Shown piece after piece: positions 9,938-19,349 of a stretch of 64,000 bases of DNA (the first letter of the stretch is position 1; each line of letters begins with the position of its first letter). The notes beneath the pieces are model-generated. The model saw only the letters and a program-made list of their open reading frames with translations, had not been told where the DNA came from and did no database searches. A program made the position numbers and the translations under genes. Source of the DNA: Mesorhizobium sp. AR10 (lineage in GTDB: Bacteria; Pseudomonadota; Alphaproteobacteria; Rhizobiales; Rhizobiaceae). Location: assembly GCF_024746795.1 (NCBI RefSeq), contig NZ_CP080524.1:4194001-4258000 (forward strand), in the 5' to 3' direction.

Positions 9938-10829
9938 GCACCGGCTCCGCTGCAGGCAGACCGACAATGAACAGGCCCAGCGCATTGGCGCGCGCGACGA
10001 CCTTGGGACCTTCCAGGATCAGCGAGCGGCCAGCTTCGACGGCGATGCCGGCAAGTCCGGCGGCATGCGCCGCCTCGACCGTCTGTGGGCCAATGGATGG
10101 TAAGTCAGCGCGCAGTTCCTGACCGGGCTTGGCGCATTTGACCAGGACGCCGCGCGTCCTTCCAGCCAGCCGGCCATGGCCACGCAGCTGCCTTGTCCGC
10201 TCGAGCAGCCCGTCGGTACCCTCGATGCCTTCGAGCGCAATGGTCCGGCCGCCAACCGCAACCGCCGCTTGGCCGATATCCAGTGCGCCGATAGCCTTTG
10301 CCGCCGCATGGGCCGCCTCGATATCGCGCCAATCGGATTTTCGTGGCGCCGCCTTGGTCAGCGTGCCCTCTGCCGCGACCAGCTCCGGGACGATCTCATG
10401 GGCGCCGACAACCTTGATGCCGCCGCGTTCGATCCTGCGGACGAACAGTTTCAGCACGCTGTCGTCGCCACGGCTTACACCCACAAGCAGGGTGGGTACC
10501 CAGGCGAGCAGGCCGAGGTTGAGGCGCATGGCGCTCAGCCTGGGACGGCGCGTGATATGGCCGGCCGTCACCAGATGGGTAACATGATGATTTTTGAGCG
10601 TCGGCAGCAGCGAGCCGAGATCTTCAAGCATCAATGTCGTTTGCTCGTAGGAGTCGAAGTCGGAAACCCGGTCGACCTCGCCTGCCGCCATCACGACGAA
10701 CGGGGATTTGCCTTGCCGGGCCAGCGCCCGGGCAATTTCGACCGGAAGGCTACCGCCACCGGCAATGATGCCGACCTTGGCGCCTGGCGGGAGTTCAAGG
10801 TCCGTCCCAGTGACCTCAGTCTTCATCAT
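9927..10829 (-). CDS. lpxI: UDP-2,3-diacylglucosamine pyrophosphatase LpxI (DUF1009)
   Basis: Hydrolyses UDP-2,3-diacylglucosamine to lipid X and UMP, the step done by LpxH in gamma-proteobacteria. The protein, about 300 residues, begins MMKTEVTG and has the N-terminal GIIAGGGSLPVEIARA signature followed by the C-terminal DUF1009 domain with GPQTVEAAHAAGLAG. Alternative starts at 10835 or 10826 cannot be excluded; all overlap the end of lpxA. Position between lpxA and lpxB supports the assignment. LpxI is the alphaproteobacterial solution to this step, described in Caulobacter. Confidence 0.92.
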   Translation of the reverse strand: MMKTEVTGTDLELPPGAKVGIIAGGGSLPVEIARALARQGKSPFVVMAAGEVDRVSDFDSYEQTTLMLEDLGSLLPTLKNHHVTHLVTAGHITRRPRLSAMRLNLGLLAWVPTLLVGVSRGDDSVLKLFVRRIERGGIKVVGAHEIVPELVAAEGTLTKAAPRKSDWRDIEAAHAAAKAIGALDIGQAAVAVGGRTIALEGIEGTDGLLERTRQLRGHGRLAGRTRGVLVKCAKPGQELRADLPSIGPQTVEAAHAAGLAGIAVEAGRSLILEGPKVVARANALGLFIVGLPAAEPVHGS

Positions 10830-11655
10830 CGGCATCGTCGCCGCCGCCACCCCTGAGCGACGGGACGGCATAGTGCCGCTTGCCGCGACTGACGATGAAA
10901 TCGATGATTTTCATGGCGGTCGGCGACGAGGCGAACTCGGCCTTGGCGAATTCGATGTTCTCGCCGACGGTTCGGGAGCGATCGAAGATTGTTTTGTAGG
11001 CCTTGCGCAACTGATGTATCTCGGCGCGCGGCAAGCCGATGCGCTTCAGGCCGATGATGTTGAGGCCGCGCAGGCTGGCGCGATTGCCGACGGCAATCGC
11101 ATAGGGAATGACGTCGCCGACGACGGCCGAGCAGCCGCCGATGAAGGCGTTGTTGCCGATGCGGACAAATTGATGAACAGCCGTCAGGCCGCCGATATAG
11201 ACACTGTCGCCGATCTCGCAATGGCCACCCAACGTCGCGCCATTGGCGAAAGTGGCGTTCTTGCCGACGATGCAATCATGGGCAATGTGGGCGTAGGCCA
11301 GGAAGTTGCCGTTGTCGCCGACAGTCGTCTCGCCACGGCTGGAATCGGTGCCACGATGCATGGTGACGCCTTCGCGGATCGTGCAGTTCTCGCCGATGAC
11401 CAGGGTGGTGCGGCCGCCCTTGTGCTTGGTGTTTTGCGGAGGGCCGCCCAGTATCGCCATCGGATAGACCTTGGTCGAAGCCCCGATGGTGGTCGCGCCC
11501 ATCACCGAGACATGGCTGACCAGTTCGACGCGGTCGCCGATCACGGCGTCGGCGCTGACGTGGCAAAAAGGCCCGATGCGGGCGCCTTCACCGATTTGAG
11601 CGCCTTCCTCGATGACCGACGAGGGATGGATGGATGTCTGGATTTTCATAAGCAT
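10816..11655 (-). CDS. lpxA: UDP-N-acetylglucosamine acyltransferase
   Basis: Catalyses the first step of lipid A synthesis, moving a 3-hydroxyacyl chain from ACP to UDP-GlcNAc. The 279-residue sequence shows hexapeptide repeats of the left-handed beta helix throughout (for example IGEGARIGPF, VIGDRVELVS) and the catalytic histidine in AYAHIAHDC. The C-terminal helical domain is present, and the tail is unusually acidic and glycine rich (GGGGDDADDED). The start could be 11655 or the second ATG at 11649. It begins 7 bp after fabZ and overlaps lpxI. Confidence 0.96.
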   Translation of the reverse strand: MLMKIQTSIHPSSVIEEGAQIGEGARIGPFCHVSADAVIGDRVELVSHVSVMGATTIGASTKVYPMAILGGPPQNTKHKGGRTTLVIGENCTIREGVTMHRGTDSSRGETTVGDNGNFLAYAHIAHDCIVGKNATFANGATLGGHCEIGDSVYIGGLTAVHQFVRIGNNAFIGGCSAVVGDVIPYAIAVGNRASLRGLNIIGLKRIGLPRAEIHQLRKAYKTIFDRSRTVGENIEFAKAEFASSPTAMKIIDFIVSRGKRHYAVPSLRGGGGDDADDED

Positions 11656-11662
11656 TCGATCG

Positions 11663-12121
11663 TCAGTCGCTGGTGACCATCATCGCCGAAATCTCGGCTT
11701 CCGCGGCCTTGGCCCCGTCCACCAATGCTTCACAGGCGAATTTGAGCAGGTTGCCGCGTTTCTTGATTTTCTTGACATAAATCTTCAGCTGGTCGCCGGG
11801 AACGACCGGCTTGCGGAATTTGGCGTTGTCGATGGTCAGGAAATAGACCAGTGACGGCTTTTCGGTGGCAAGGCTGCGGATGCAGATGGCACCGGCGGTT
11901 TGCGCCATGGCCTCGACGATCAGCACGCCCGGCATGACCGGCTGCTCCGGGAAATGGCCCTGAAAATGCGGCTCGTTTATGGTCACGTTCTTGATGCCAA
12001 CGGCGGAGTCGTCGCCATCGATGTCGATGATGCGGTCGATCATCAGGAACGGATAGCGATGCGGCAGGAGCCTCATCAGCCCCATTATGTCGACCGCTTC
12101 CAGCGTCGTCGCCGCCGTCAT
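11663..12121 (-). CDS. fabZ: (3R)-hydroxyacyl-ACP dehydratase FabZ
   Basis: A hot-dog fold dehydratase of fatty-acid elongation; it competes with LpxA for hydroxyacyl-ACP and so helps balance phospholipid and lipid A. With the ATG at 12121 it has 152 residues, the usual length. Catalytic residues are His56 in PHFQGHFPE and Glu70 in [15 protein letters not shown] lies 11 bases upstream, overlapping the end of lpxD; an alternative ATG at 12130 would sit only two bases from it. Translation restarts right after the lpxD stop (TAAGATG). Confidence 0.95.
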   Translation of the reverse strand: MTAATTLEAVDIMGLMRLLPHRYPFLMIDRIIDIDGDDSAVGIKNVTINEPHFQGHFPEQPVMPGVLIVEAMAQTAGAICIRSLATEKPSLVYFLTIDNAKFRKPVVPGDQLKIYVKKIKKRGNLLKFACEALVDGAKAAEAEISAMMVTSD

Positions 12122-12122
12122 C

Positions 12123-13181
12123 TTAGCCATTTCCTCCGTCGCCCTGCTTGCGCGTCCTGGCCAGCTTGCGCAGCATGGCAATCTCGCGCATGGCTTCCGC
12201 CATCGGCTGCGCCGGATAGCCTCCCCAGATCTCGCCGGCAGGGACGTTGCTCATGAATCCACTTCTCGCGGCAAGCTTGGCCCCTGCCCCTATGGTCAAA
12301 TGATCGGCAAGACCGACGCCGCCGCCCATGGTGACGTTGTCGCCTACAGTTACCGAACCGGAAATACCCGAAAGTCCGGCCACTATGCAATTGCGGCCGA
12401 TGCGAACGTTATGGGCGATCTGCACCAGATTGTCGATCTTGGTGCCCTGGCCGATGATCGTGTCCGACATGGCGCCGCGATCGACCGTTGTGTTCGAGCC
12501 AATCTCGACGTCATCCTGGATGATGACACGGCCGATCTGCGGGACACGCTCGGGACCCTTGGCGCCAGCCACGAAACCGAAGCCGTCCTGGCCTATCCTG
12601 GCGCCGCCGTGGATGATGACGCGGTTGCCGATCAGGGCATACTGAACGCTGGCGCCTGGACCAATGTAGCCGTCGCGGCCAATCTGGCTTGAGGGGCCGA
12701 TAACGGCATTGGGGGCAATGACGGTTCCGCTGCCAATGGAAGCGCGGGGGCCGATGATGGCGCCGGCCTCGATGATGGCGCCGGCCTCGACACGCGCCGA
12801 CGGATCGACATGAGCATGCGGCGAGACCCCGGTTTCGCTGGTCATCGGCCCAGGCGTCGCTGCCGCCGGGAAAAGAAGGCGTCCGACCATCGCGAAAGCC
12901 TGTTGCGGGCGCGGATGGACGAGTACCGCAATCCCGGCCGGCGCCTTGCTTACAAAATCGGCGGGACAGAGAACCGCCGCTGCGCTCAGGGATTGCATCA
13001 GCGCGAGGTTGCGCTTGCCGTCGACGAAAACGAGCGCATTCTCGCCGCCTTCGTTTGCCGGGGCCAAGGCCTCGATCGATATGTGGGACAGGTCGGAATC
13101 GACAAGCATCGAGCCGGTCAGATTCGCGACTTCGCCAGCCGTATACCGGCGTGAGGGCGCGAAGAACACCGGATCGGTCAT
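12123..13181 (-). CDS. lpxD: UDP-3-O-(3-hydroxyacyl)glucosamine N-acyltransferase
   Basis: The third enzyme of lipid A synthesis, an N-acyltransferase. The 352 residues comprise the N-terminal uridine-binding domain (residues 1-100, [17 protein letters not shown]) and a long hexapeptide-repeat beta helix ([20 protein letters not shown]), with the catalytic histidine region in [10 protein letters not shown]. It follows bamA after 74 bp and a hairpin. In many proteobacteria skp/ompH lies between bamA and lpxD; here it is absent. Confidence 0.96.
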   Translation of the reverse strand: MTDPVFFAPSRRYTAGEVANLTGSMLVDSDLSHISIEALAPANEGGENALVFVDGKRNLALMQSLSAAAVLCPADFVSKAPAGIAVLVHPRPQQAFAMVGRLLFPAAATPGPMTSETGVSPHAHVDPSARVEAGAIIEAGAIIGPRASIGSGTVIAPNAVIGPSSQIGRDGYIGPGASVQYALIGNRVIIHGGARIGQDGFGFVAGAKGPERVPQIGRVIIQDDVEIGSNTTVDRGAMSDTIIGQGTKIDNLVQIAHNVRIGRNCIVAGLSGISGSVTVGDNVTMGGGVGLADHLTIGAGAKLAARSGFMSNVPAGEIWGGYPAQPMAEAMREIAMLRKLARTRKQGDGGNG

Positions 13182-13216
13182 TCCAGAAGCAATATCCAGC
13201 TAGATCGGCTCATTTT

Positions 13217-13241
13217 CTTCCGGGCCCCAACGGCCCGGAAG
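13217..13241. other. Stem-loop between bamA and lpxD
   Basis: CTTCCGGGCC, loop CCAAC, GGCCCGGAAG: a perfect 10 bp stem in the 74 bp bamA-lpxD gap. No T-tract follows on the minus strand, so it is not a classical terminator; it may be an RNA-processing or stability element that sets lpxD level relative to bamA. Confidence 0.6.
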
Positions 13242-13255
13242 CATCGTCACCCGGA

Positions 13256-15652
13256 TCAGAAGCGGGTCGATATGCCGAAGTTGAATTCCTGCACGTCGTC
13301 GGTCGCTTCCTTCTTGACCGGGATCGCGTAGTCGATGCGGATCGGACCAAAGGGCGATGCCCACATCAGGCCGACGCCGACCGAGGCACGCAATTGCATG
13401 TCGACCGTCGACTGATTGACCAAGGAAGCATCGACCTTGCTGCCGTACAGCGTTGCCGCATCGGCAAACACCGCGCCGCGCAGGCCAAAGCTTTCCGGGA
13501 TGACCGGCAGCGGGAACTGGGCCTCTGCCGAGGCATTGAAATAGGTCGTGCCGCCGAGATGATCGCCACTGGTGCCTACGGCGACCGGGCCGATGCCGCC
13601 ATAGGCGAAGCCTCGGATCATGCGGTCGCTGCTCTGGAAATGGTCAAAGATGCGCAGGCCATCGTCGCCGTAGCCCTCTATATGCCCAGCGCCGCCCGAA
13701 ACCAGGCCGACCAGGTCCAACTGCTCGGACAAGGTCTGGTAGACGCTCGTGCGTCCCGTGACCTTGACGAATTGGGCGTCGCCGCCGAGGCCCGCCACTT
13801 CCGTGGTGACGTTGGCATAAATGCCGTCATGCGGGTTCTTCATATCGTCGATGGTGTTGTAGACCAGGCCGAGGCTGACCGACGATTTAATCCAAGGGCT
13901 ATCCGCAATTCCCTCAACGATAGCTTGGGACACGTCGCAGTCTGCGTCAGGAATCCCGTCGCCAGGTGCGTTGCCCGGGACAGCAGGATTGTCATCGCAA
14001 CCGTCGTCGAGTTTGTACTTCTCCTGAGCGATATTGTACGCCAGCTGCGTCGAGATGTTGTCGGTGATCGGCAGGCCGAAGCGAACGGTCGCGCCCAGCG
14101 TTTCGCTGTCGTAGTGGTCGTAGTTGCGGGTCTGCTGGAATATGTCGAAGCCGGCGGCAATGCGCCGTCCGAGGAAATAGGGTTCGGTGAAGGAGAGGCT
14201 GTAGTCGCGCGAATTCTTGCCGCCGCCCGCCGAAACCTTGATGAACTGGCCGCGACCGAGGAAGTTGCGCTCGGTAATCGATCCTTCAACCGATGGACCC
14301 GCTGTATCACCACCGGTCGAATAGCCGGCGCCGACCGAGAACTCGCCGGTCGACTTCTCGACCACGTCGACCACCAGCACAACCTGATCGGGCTGGGCGC
14401 CGGGCACGGTCGAAATTTCGACTTTTTCAAAATAATTGAGGGCTTCCAGCCGCTTCTTCGCGCGCTGGATGAGAACCTGGTTGAAAGCGTCGCCTTCGCT
14501 GACGTCGAATTCGCGGCGAATGACATAGTCGCGCGTCCGATCGTTGCCGCGAATCTCGATGCGCTCGATATAGGCCTTGGTGCCTTGATCGATCGTATAG
14601 ACAACAGAAATGGTGTGATTCTCGAAATTGCGGTCGCCACGCGGCGTCACCTGGGCGAAGGCATAGCCCGACCCCGCGACCTTCTCGGTCAGGGCGATGA
14701 TGCTGTCCTCGACATCCTTGGCGTTGTAGACGTCGCCCTTGTGCGTCTGGACCACCGACTGCAGCGAATTGCCGTCGACCTCAGGGATCGTGCTCTCGAC
14801 GCTGACATCACCGAATGTGTAACGCTCGCCTTCCTGCACGGTGATGGTGACCGTGTACTTGTTCGTGGTGTCGTCGAGCTCGCCGACCGCGGAAACAACC
14901 TGGAAGTCGGCATAGCCGTGATTGTAATAGAAACGCCGCAGCAGCTCCTGGTCGGCGCGCAGCTTGTCGTCGTCATAGACGTCGTCACGCAGCACGAACG
15001 AAAGCCAGGTCGAGCGCTTGGTGGCGATGACATCGGACAGACGGCGGCTCGAATAGGCACTGTTGCCGACGAAATTGATCGAAGCGATCTGGGTGCGGCC
15101 GCCTTCGTTGATGTTGAAGACCACGTTCACGCGGTTGTCGCCAAGATCCATGATCTGCGTGGTCACAGCGGCATCGTCGCGGCCAATTCGGCTGTAAGCG
15201 GCCTTGACCGCCTCGACGTCGGCATCGAGCGCTGCCTGTGAGAACGTACCGCGCGGCTTCAACTGGACCGCAGCCGCAAGGGCATTGTCCTTGAGCTTCT
15301 TGTTGCCCTGGAACAGGACCTGGTTGACGACCTGGTATTCGGAAACCTTGATGACCAGCGCCGAACCGACCTGGTTGATCTGAACATCCGAGAACAGCCC
15401 GGTGCCGAACAGCGCCTTGACCGCATCATCGATATCGGAGCTGGAGAAGGCCTTGCCCGGCTTGATTGTGACGTAGTTGCGGATGGTGTCGGCGTCGACA
15501 CGCTGGTTGCCGCTGACTTCCACTCTGCTGACGACAGCCGCCTCGGCCGAGGATGTGGCAACGAACTGAACTGCGAGCGCGCCTGGTACAACCAGCGCGG
15601 CGGACATGGCCACCGCGGACGCGGCGCTCAAAAACTTGGATGCTGCCTTCAT
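13256..15652 (-). CDS. bamA: Outer-membrane protein assembly factor BamA
   Basis: The central barrel of the BAM machine, inserting beta-barrel proteins into the outer membrane. The 798-residue precursor has an N-terminal signal peptide (hydrophobic to about residue 38, ending SSAEA), five POTRA-type repeats over roughly residues 40-430, and a C-terminal 16-strand barrel. The barrel contains the conserved loop-6 motif IRGF (in DRMIRGFAYGG) and ends with phenylalanine (GISTRF), as outer-membrane barrels do. It is flanked by rseP upstream and lpxD downstream, the usual neighbours. Confidence 0.96.
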   Translation of the reverse strand: MKAASKFLSAASAVAMSAALVVPGALAVQFVATSSAEAAVVSRVEVSGNQRVDADTIRNYVTIKPGKAFSSSDIDDAVKALFGTGLFSDVQINQVGSALVIKVSEYQVVNQVLFQGNKKLKDNALAAAVQLKPRGTFSQAALDADVEAVKAAYSRIGRDDAAVTTQIMDLGDNRVNVVFNINEGGRTQIASINFVGNSAYSSRRLSDVIATKRSTWLSFVLRDDVYDDDKLRADQELLRRFYYNHGYADFQVVSAVGELDDTTNKYTVTITVQEGERYTFGDVSVESTIPEVDGNSLQSVVQTHKGDVYNAKDVEDSIIALTEKVAGSGYAFAQVTPRGDRNFENHTISVVYTIDQGTKAYIERIEIRGNDRTRDYVIRREFDVSEGDAFNQVLIQRAKKRLEALNYFEKVEISTVPGAQPDQVVLVVDVVEKSTGEFSVGAGYSTGGDTAGPSVEGSITERNFLGRGQFIKVSAGGGKNSRDYSLSFTEPYFLGRRIAAGFDIFQQTRNYDHYDSETLGATVRFGLPITDNISTQLAYNIAQEKYKLDDGCDDNPAVPGNAPGDGIPDADCDVSQAIVEGIADSPWIKSSVSLGLVYNTIDDMKNPHDGIYANVTTEVAGLGGDAQFVKVTGRTSVYQTLSEQLDLVGLVSGGAGHIEGYGDDGLRIFDHFQSSDRMIRGFAYGGIGPVAVGTSGDHLGGTTYFNASAEAQFPLPVIPESFGLRGAVFADAATLYGSKVDASLVNQSTVDMQLRASVGVGLMWASPFGPIRIDYAIPVKKEATDDVQEFNFGISTRF

Positions 15653-15781
15653 CGGGCTTTATAACCTTTTCTCGAAGTCCCCACGGCGAGAAAACCGGAC
15701 GTGCGGTAATTTCCCCTACCGTATTAACCGGATTTTCCCTACACGCAAGGCTTCTGGTTAATTTGTATTTACTTAGCTCTG

Positions 15782-15805
15782 ATGCGTGGCTTTCGCGTCA
15801 CGCAT
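15782..15805. other. Inverted repeat ATGCGTG-N10-CACGCAT in the rseP-bamA gap
   Basis: A perfect 7 bp inverted repeat (15782-15788 and 15799-15805), with a third CACGCAT at 15811-15817. It sits 64 bp downstream of rseP and 130 bp upstream of bamA. No T-tract follows. It may be an operator for bamA or a transcript-end hairpin; function unknown. Confidence 0.45.
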
Positions 15806-15869
15806 ATCCCCACGCATGGTAAACGGCGTCTCAACATTGGTCGTGCCGAAGCCAAATTTCTTCATGATT

Positions 15870-17012
15870 TCAGCACCCAAACAGATCGTTCCAGAAAACG
15901 AACCCCATGAAGCCCAGCACCAGAATCATGCCGGCCCGATAGGCCATTTCCATCATCCGTTCCGACACCGGCCGCCGGATGACGGCCTCCACGCCGTAGA
16001 ACAGGAGATGGCCGCCGTCGAGAGGGGGAATCGGCAAAAGGTTGAGAATCCCTATGCCGACCGACAGCAAGGCAACGAGTTGTACGAGCCATTCGAAGCC
16101 CAGTTTTGCAGCCTTGCCTGCCATGTCGGCTATCTTCACCGGGCCGCCAAGCTGGCACTTGTCTTCGCGGCCGATGACGAAACGCTGCAGGAACTGACCC
16201 GTACGCTGGATGATGTGGCCGGTTTCCTCGACTGCTGCCGCCAGCGCACCGGCCGGGCTGTAGGTGATCAACCGGGGCTGACCGAGTTCCTTGTTGTTGA
16301 CGACACCGATCACGGCCAGCTTGATCTTGTTGCCAAGCGCATCCGTCTGCTCCATCAGCTCCGGCGTCGCGATGACGGTGATTTCCTTGCCGTCGCGCAG
16401 CATGGTGAAGGTGATGGCGTCGCCGCCGCGGCCTGAAACCAGGCGCTGGACGTCGGCAAAGGTTTCGACCTTGTTGCCGTCGACGGCGACGAATCGGTCG
16501 CCTGGCAAAATGCCGGCCTTGGCCGCCGGGCTTTCAGCTGTGACCTGTGCCACCATCGGCTCCGCGACATAGCGGCCATAGGCGGAAAACAGCACGGCAA
16601 AGACGGCGATCGTCAGCAGGAAATTGAACAGCGGCCCGGCAAACACCGTCGCCGCGCGTTTCCAGATCGGCTGCGTGTGGAAGGCGACCTTGCGCTCCGC
16701 GTCGGTCAGCGTCTCCAAGTCTTCCGAGCTGGGCTGACTCGACGTGGCGTTCATGTCGCCGACGAATTTGACGTAGCCGCCAAGCGGTATGGCGCAGAGT
16801 TTCCAGCGCGTGCCGTGGCTGTCGTTGAAACCGAAGAGTTCGGGACCAAAACCGATCGAAAAGGCTTTCACGCCGATGCCACACCAGCGGCCAACGAGGT
16901 AATGACCCATTTCGTGGACGAACACGACCACGGTCAGCACGAACAGGAAAGGCACCAGTGTGCCGAGGACGAAGCCTTCCGTGCTGAAGATCGCGTGAAG
17001 AAACTCGTTCAA
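15870..17012 (-). CDS. rseP: Site-2 membrane zinc protease RseP
   Basis: An intramembrane metalloprotease that cuts anti-sigma factors and signal-peptide remnants. The 380 residues contain the zinc motif HEMGH (H33, E34, H37) in the first membrane helix, a central PDZ domain (about residues 125-210, with AKAGILPGDRFVAVDG), and the C-terminal membrane LDGG motif (PPLDGGHLLFYG) that supplies the third zinc ligand. It follows cdsA directly; the dxr gene found between them in many proteobacteria is missing. Confidence 0.95.
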   Translation of the reverse strand: MNEFLHAIFSTEGFVLGTLVPFLFVLTVVVFVHEMGHYLVGRWCGIGVKAFSIGFGPELFGFNDSHGTRWKLCAIPLGGYVKFVGDMNATSSQPSSEDLETLTDAERKVAFHTQPIWKRAATVFAGPLFNFLLTIAVFAVLFSAYGRYVAEPMVAQVTAESPAAKAGILPGDRFVAVDGNKVETFADVQRLVSGRGGDAITFTMLRDGKEITVIATPELMEQTDALGNKIKLAVIGVVNNKELGQPRLITYSPAGALAAAVEETGHIIQRTGQFLQRFVIGREDKCQLGGPVKIADMAGKAAKLGFEWLVQLVALLSVGIGILNLLPIPPLDGGHLLFYGVEAVIRRPVSERMMEMAYRAGMILVLGFMGFVFWNDLFGC

Positions 17013-17114
17013 TTCATGCCCTCAAATTCACCCACGGCGCGGCTGGTGCCGACTGTGACATCAATCCAGGCAAATCCGTGGCGTGCGCCCCGTTCTTCGC
17101 CGTGCAAACACCGC

Positions 17115-17930
17115 TCAAGCCGGAAACAGCCCCTGCGCCGGATGGTCGGCGGTCGCCGAAATCCACCCGATGACGTATAGGGCCAAAGCCGCCGCGACAA
17201 GCCCGTCCACCCTATCCATGACGCCGCCATGGCCCGGTATCAGTACGCCGGAATCCTTGCGGCCGTGACGGCGCTTGACCCAGGATTCGAAGAGGTCTCC
17301 GGCCTGGGAGACGATCGACAGCACCAGCGCAACCAGGCCAAGGACGCCAAGATTGCCGGCTCCGGCAGCAGCAGCCAAAAGCAGGCCAGCGATCACGCCG
17401 CCGGCAGCGCCGCCAAGCGCGCCGCTCCTTGTCTTGCCGGGTGAAATCGACGGCGCCAGCTTCGGGCCGCCAACAGCGCGGCCGACGAAATAGGCGAAAA
17501 TGTCGGTCGCCCATACCACCGCGAACAGGAACAGGATCGCCACCAGTCCGGAGCGGTCGCCGTCGCGCAACAGCGCCAGCGAAAGACCGGAAACGGCGGC
17601 ATAGGCAAGGCCGGACGCATCCCACTGCGTCGTCGCGCGTATTTGAGCGCTGACAGCGGTGATGACGACCAAGGCTATGACAAGGGGGAGCAACCATGCC
17701 GCCGGCAAGCCGGCAACCAGGGCACCGACGAAAACCAGAAGCAGCGCTTCCGGCAGCAAGCCGAGCCCGGTAGCGGCGACGGGCCGGGACATGCGCGTCC
17801 ATTCATAGAAGATCACTGCCGACATGGCGGCGCAAAGCAAGCGGAACGACAGCCCGCCCAGCCAGGTCAGACCAAGGGCGATGGCGGCCAAAACGACAGC
17901 CGAAACAACGCGAAGCTGAAGATTGCTCAT
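17115..17930 (-). CDS. cdsA: Phosphatidate cytidylyltransferase
   Basis: Makes CDP-diacylglycerol from phosphatidic acid and CTP, the branch point of phospholipid synthesis, in the inner membrane. The 271-residue protein has about eight hydrophobic helices and the CdsA signature near its C-terminus: KRRHGRKDSG followed by PGHGGVMDRVD. The ATG at 17930 (MSNLQLRVVSA) was chosen over an in-frame codon 120 bp upstream that lies inside uppS. It starts 11 bp after uppS. Confidence 0.95.
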   Translation of the reverse strand: MSNLQLRVVSAVVLAAIALGLTWLGGLSFRLLCAAMSAVIFYEWTRMSRPVAATGLGLLPEALLLVFVGALVAGLPAAWLLPLVIALVVITAVSAQIRATTQWDASGLAYAAVSGLSLALLRDGDRSGLVAILFLFAVVWATDIFAYFVGRAVGGPKLAPSISPGKTRSGALGGAAGGVIAGLLLAAAAGAGNLGVLGLVALVLSIVSQAGDLFESWVKRRHGRKDSGVLIPGHGGVMDRVDGLVAAALALYVIGWISATADHPAQGLFPA

Positions 17931-17941
17931 CGCGCCGCCGG

Positions 17942-18661
17942 TCACGAAGCGACGTCTTGAGCGGCAAGCCCGCCAAAACGACGCTCGCGGCCGGCAAAAT
18001 CGCGCAGAGCATCGGCCAGGTGCTCGCGGCTGAAATCGGGCCAGTAGCAAGGCAGGAACACGAGCTCGCTATAGGCTGCTTGCCACAACAGGAAGTTCGA
18101 CAGCCGAAGCTCGCCGCTGGTGCGGATGACCAGCTCCGGGTCGGGAATGCCTTCGGTGTCGAGAGCGCCGGCAAAGGACTCGGCTGTGATCGCCTCGCTG
18201 TCGAGTTCGCCGCGCGCCACGGCTGCGGCGAGCTTGCGCGCCGTGCGCACGATCTCGTCGCGTCCGCCATAGTTGAAGGCGATGATCAGGGTCAGCGCCT
18301 CGTTGCCCGATGTCAGCGATTCGGCCTCTTCCAGCAGGCCCCTGATGTCAGGCTGAAGCCCTGCCCTGTCGCCGATGATTCTGACCCGGACACCGCTCTG
18401 ATGCAGTTCTGCAAGATCGCGGCGGATGAACAGCTTCAACAAGCCCATTAGGTCGCTGACTTCGGATTTCGGCCGCGACCAGTTTTCCGAAGAGAAGGCG
18501 TAGACGGTCAGGAACGAGATGCCGAGACCTGGAGCGGCACGTACCGTCTTGCGCAGCGCCTCAACGCCGGCGCGGTGGCCGGCAAGCCGCGGCATGCCGC
18601 GTGCCTTGGCCCAGCGTCCGTTTCCATCCATTATGATCGCGACATGCGCGGGCGTTGCCAT
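17942..18661 (-). CDS. uppS: Undecaprenyl diphosphate synthase (isoprenyl transferase)
   Basis: A cis-prenyltransferase producing the undecaprenyl diphosphate carrier lipid for peptidoglycan and O-antigen. The 239-residue protein shows the active-site aspartate D12 in [10 protein letters not shown], the [11 protein letters not shown] segment, and the C-terminal signature [15 protein letters not shown]. Located between frr (33 bp upstream) and cdsA (11 bp downstream), the standard order. Confidence 0.96.
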   Translation of the reverse strand: MATPAHVAIIMDGNGRWAKARGMPRLAGHRAGVEALRKTVRAAPGLGISFLTVYAFSSENWSRPKSEVSDLMGLLKLFIRRDLAELHQSGVRVRIIGDRAGLQPDIRGLLEEAESLTSGNEALTLIIAFNYGGRDEIVRTARKLAAAVARGELDSEAITAESFAGALDTEGIPDPELVIRTSGELRLSNFLLWQAAYSELVFLPCYWPDFSREHLADALRDFAGRERRFGGLAAQDVAS

Positions 18662-18694
18662 GTTCTCGCTTTCGGGCCAGCCGACGGCCAGACC

Positions 18695-19249
18695 CTAAAC
18701 CTGCATTATTTCCGCTTCCTTATCGGAAAGCAGGTGGTCGATGGTGCTGATCGTCTCGTCGGTGAGTTTCTGGACCTGGTCGGAGCGCTTGCGATGATCG
18801 TCCTCGCTGATATCGCCGTCCTTTTCCGCCTTCTTGAGAAAATCCATGCCGTCGCGGCGGACATGGCGCACGGCGACGCGGGCGTTCTCTGCATAACCAT
18901 GCGAGATCTTGACCAGCTCCTTGCGGCGCTGTTCGTTCAGCTCGGGCAGCGGAATCCTGAGATTGGTGCCGTCGACGATCGGGTTGAAGCCGAGATTGGA
19001 TTCGCGGATGGCGCGATCGACTGCGCCGACCATCGATTTGTCCCAGACCGAGACCGAGATCATGCGCGGCTCCGGCACCGATACGTTCGCCACCTGGTTG
19101 ATCGGCATGGTTGTGCCGTAGGCCTGGACCTGGATTGCATCGAGCAGGTTGCTGGAGGCGCGGCCGGTGCGGAGCGAAGCCAGGTCGTGCCTGAACGCGG
19201 CGATCGCGCCATCCATGCGCCGCTTGAGATCGTCGAACTCACCACTCAT
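18695..19249 (-). CDS. frr: Ribosome recycling factor
   Basis: Together with EF-G it splits the post-termination ribosome. The 184-residue product is all helical apart from a small beta domain; [15 protein letters not shown] near the start and a conserved ESNLGFNP segment are seen. Two adjacent ATG codons occur; the second (19249) is six bases from GAGGAG and was chosen, the first would add one Met. It follows pyrH after about 100 bp containing a palindromic repeat. Confidence 0.95.
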   Translation of the reverse strand: MSGEFDDLKRRMDGAIAAFRHDLASLRTGRASSNLLDAIQVQAYGTTMPINQVANVSVPEPRMISVSVWDKSMVGAVDRAIRESNLGFNPIVDGTNLRIPLPELNEQRRKELVKISHGYAENARVAVRHVRRDGMDFLKKAEKDGDISEDDHRKRSDQVQKLTDETISTIDHLLSDKEAEIMQV

Positions 19250-19306
19250 CATTGTCTCCTCAACCCGTTGGCCCGGGTTCACTGCTTAGGGGCACACCCC
19301 GTGTTC

Positions 19307-19339
19307 AATCCCGAAAAGCTGGTTCCCTTTTTCGGGATT
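19307..19339. repeat. Intergenic palindromic repeat between frr and pyrH
   Basis: AATCCCGAAAA (19307-19317) and TTTTCGGGATT (19329-19339) form a perfect 11 bp stem with an 11-base loop. The CCGAAAA...TTTTCGG core resembles the short palindromes scattered in rhizobial intergenic regions; a related one occurs at 46.6 kb. It is not followed by a T-tract. Confidence 0.65.
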
Positions 19340-19349
19340 ATGGTCCGGA

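Noticed and set aside
13055..15241. A 728-codon open frame antisense to bamA
   Set aside because: High GC makes long antisense frames common; no recognised family, and bamA is clear on the other strand.
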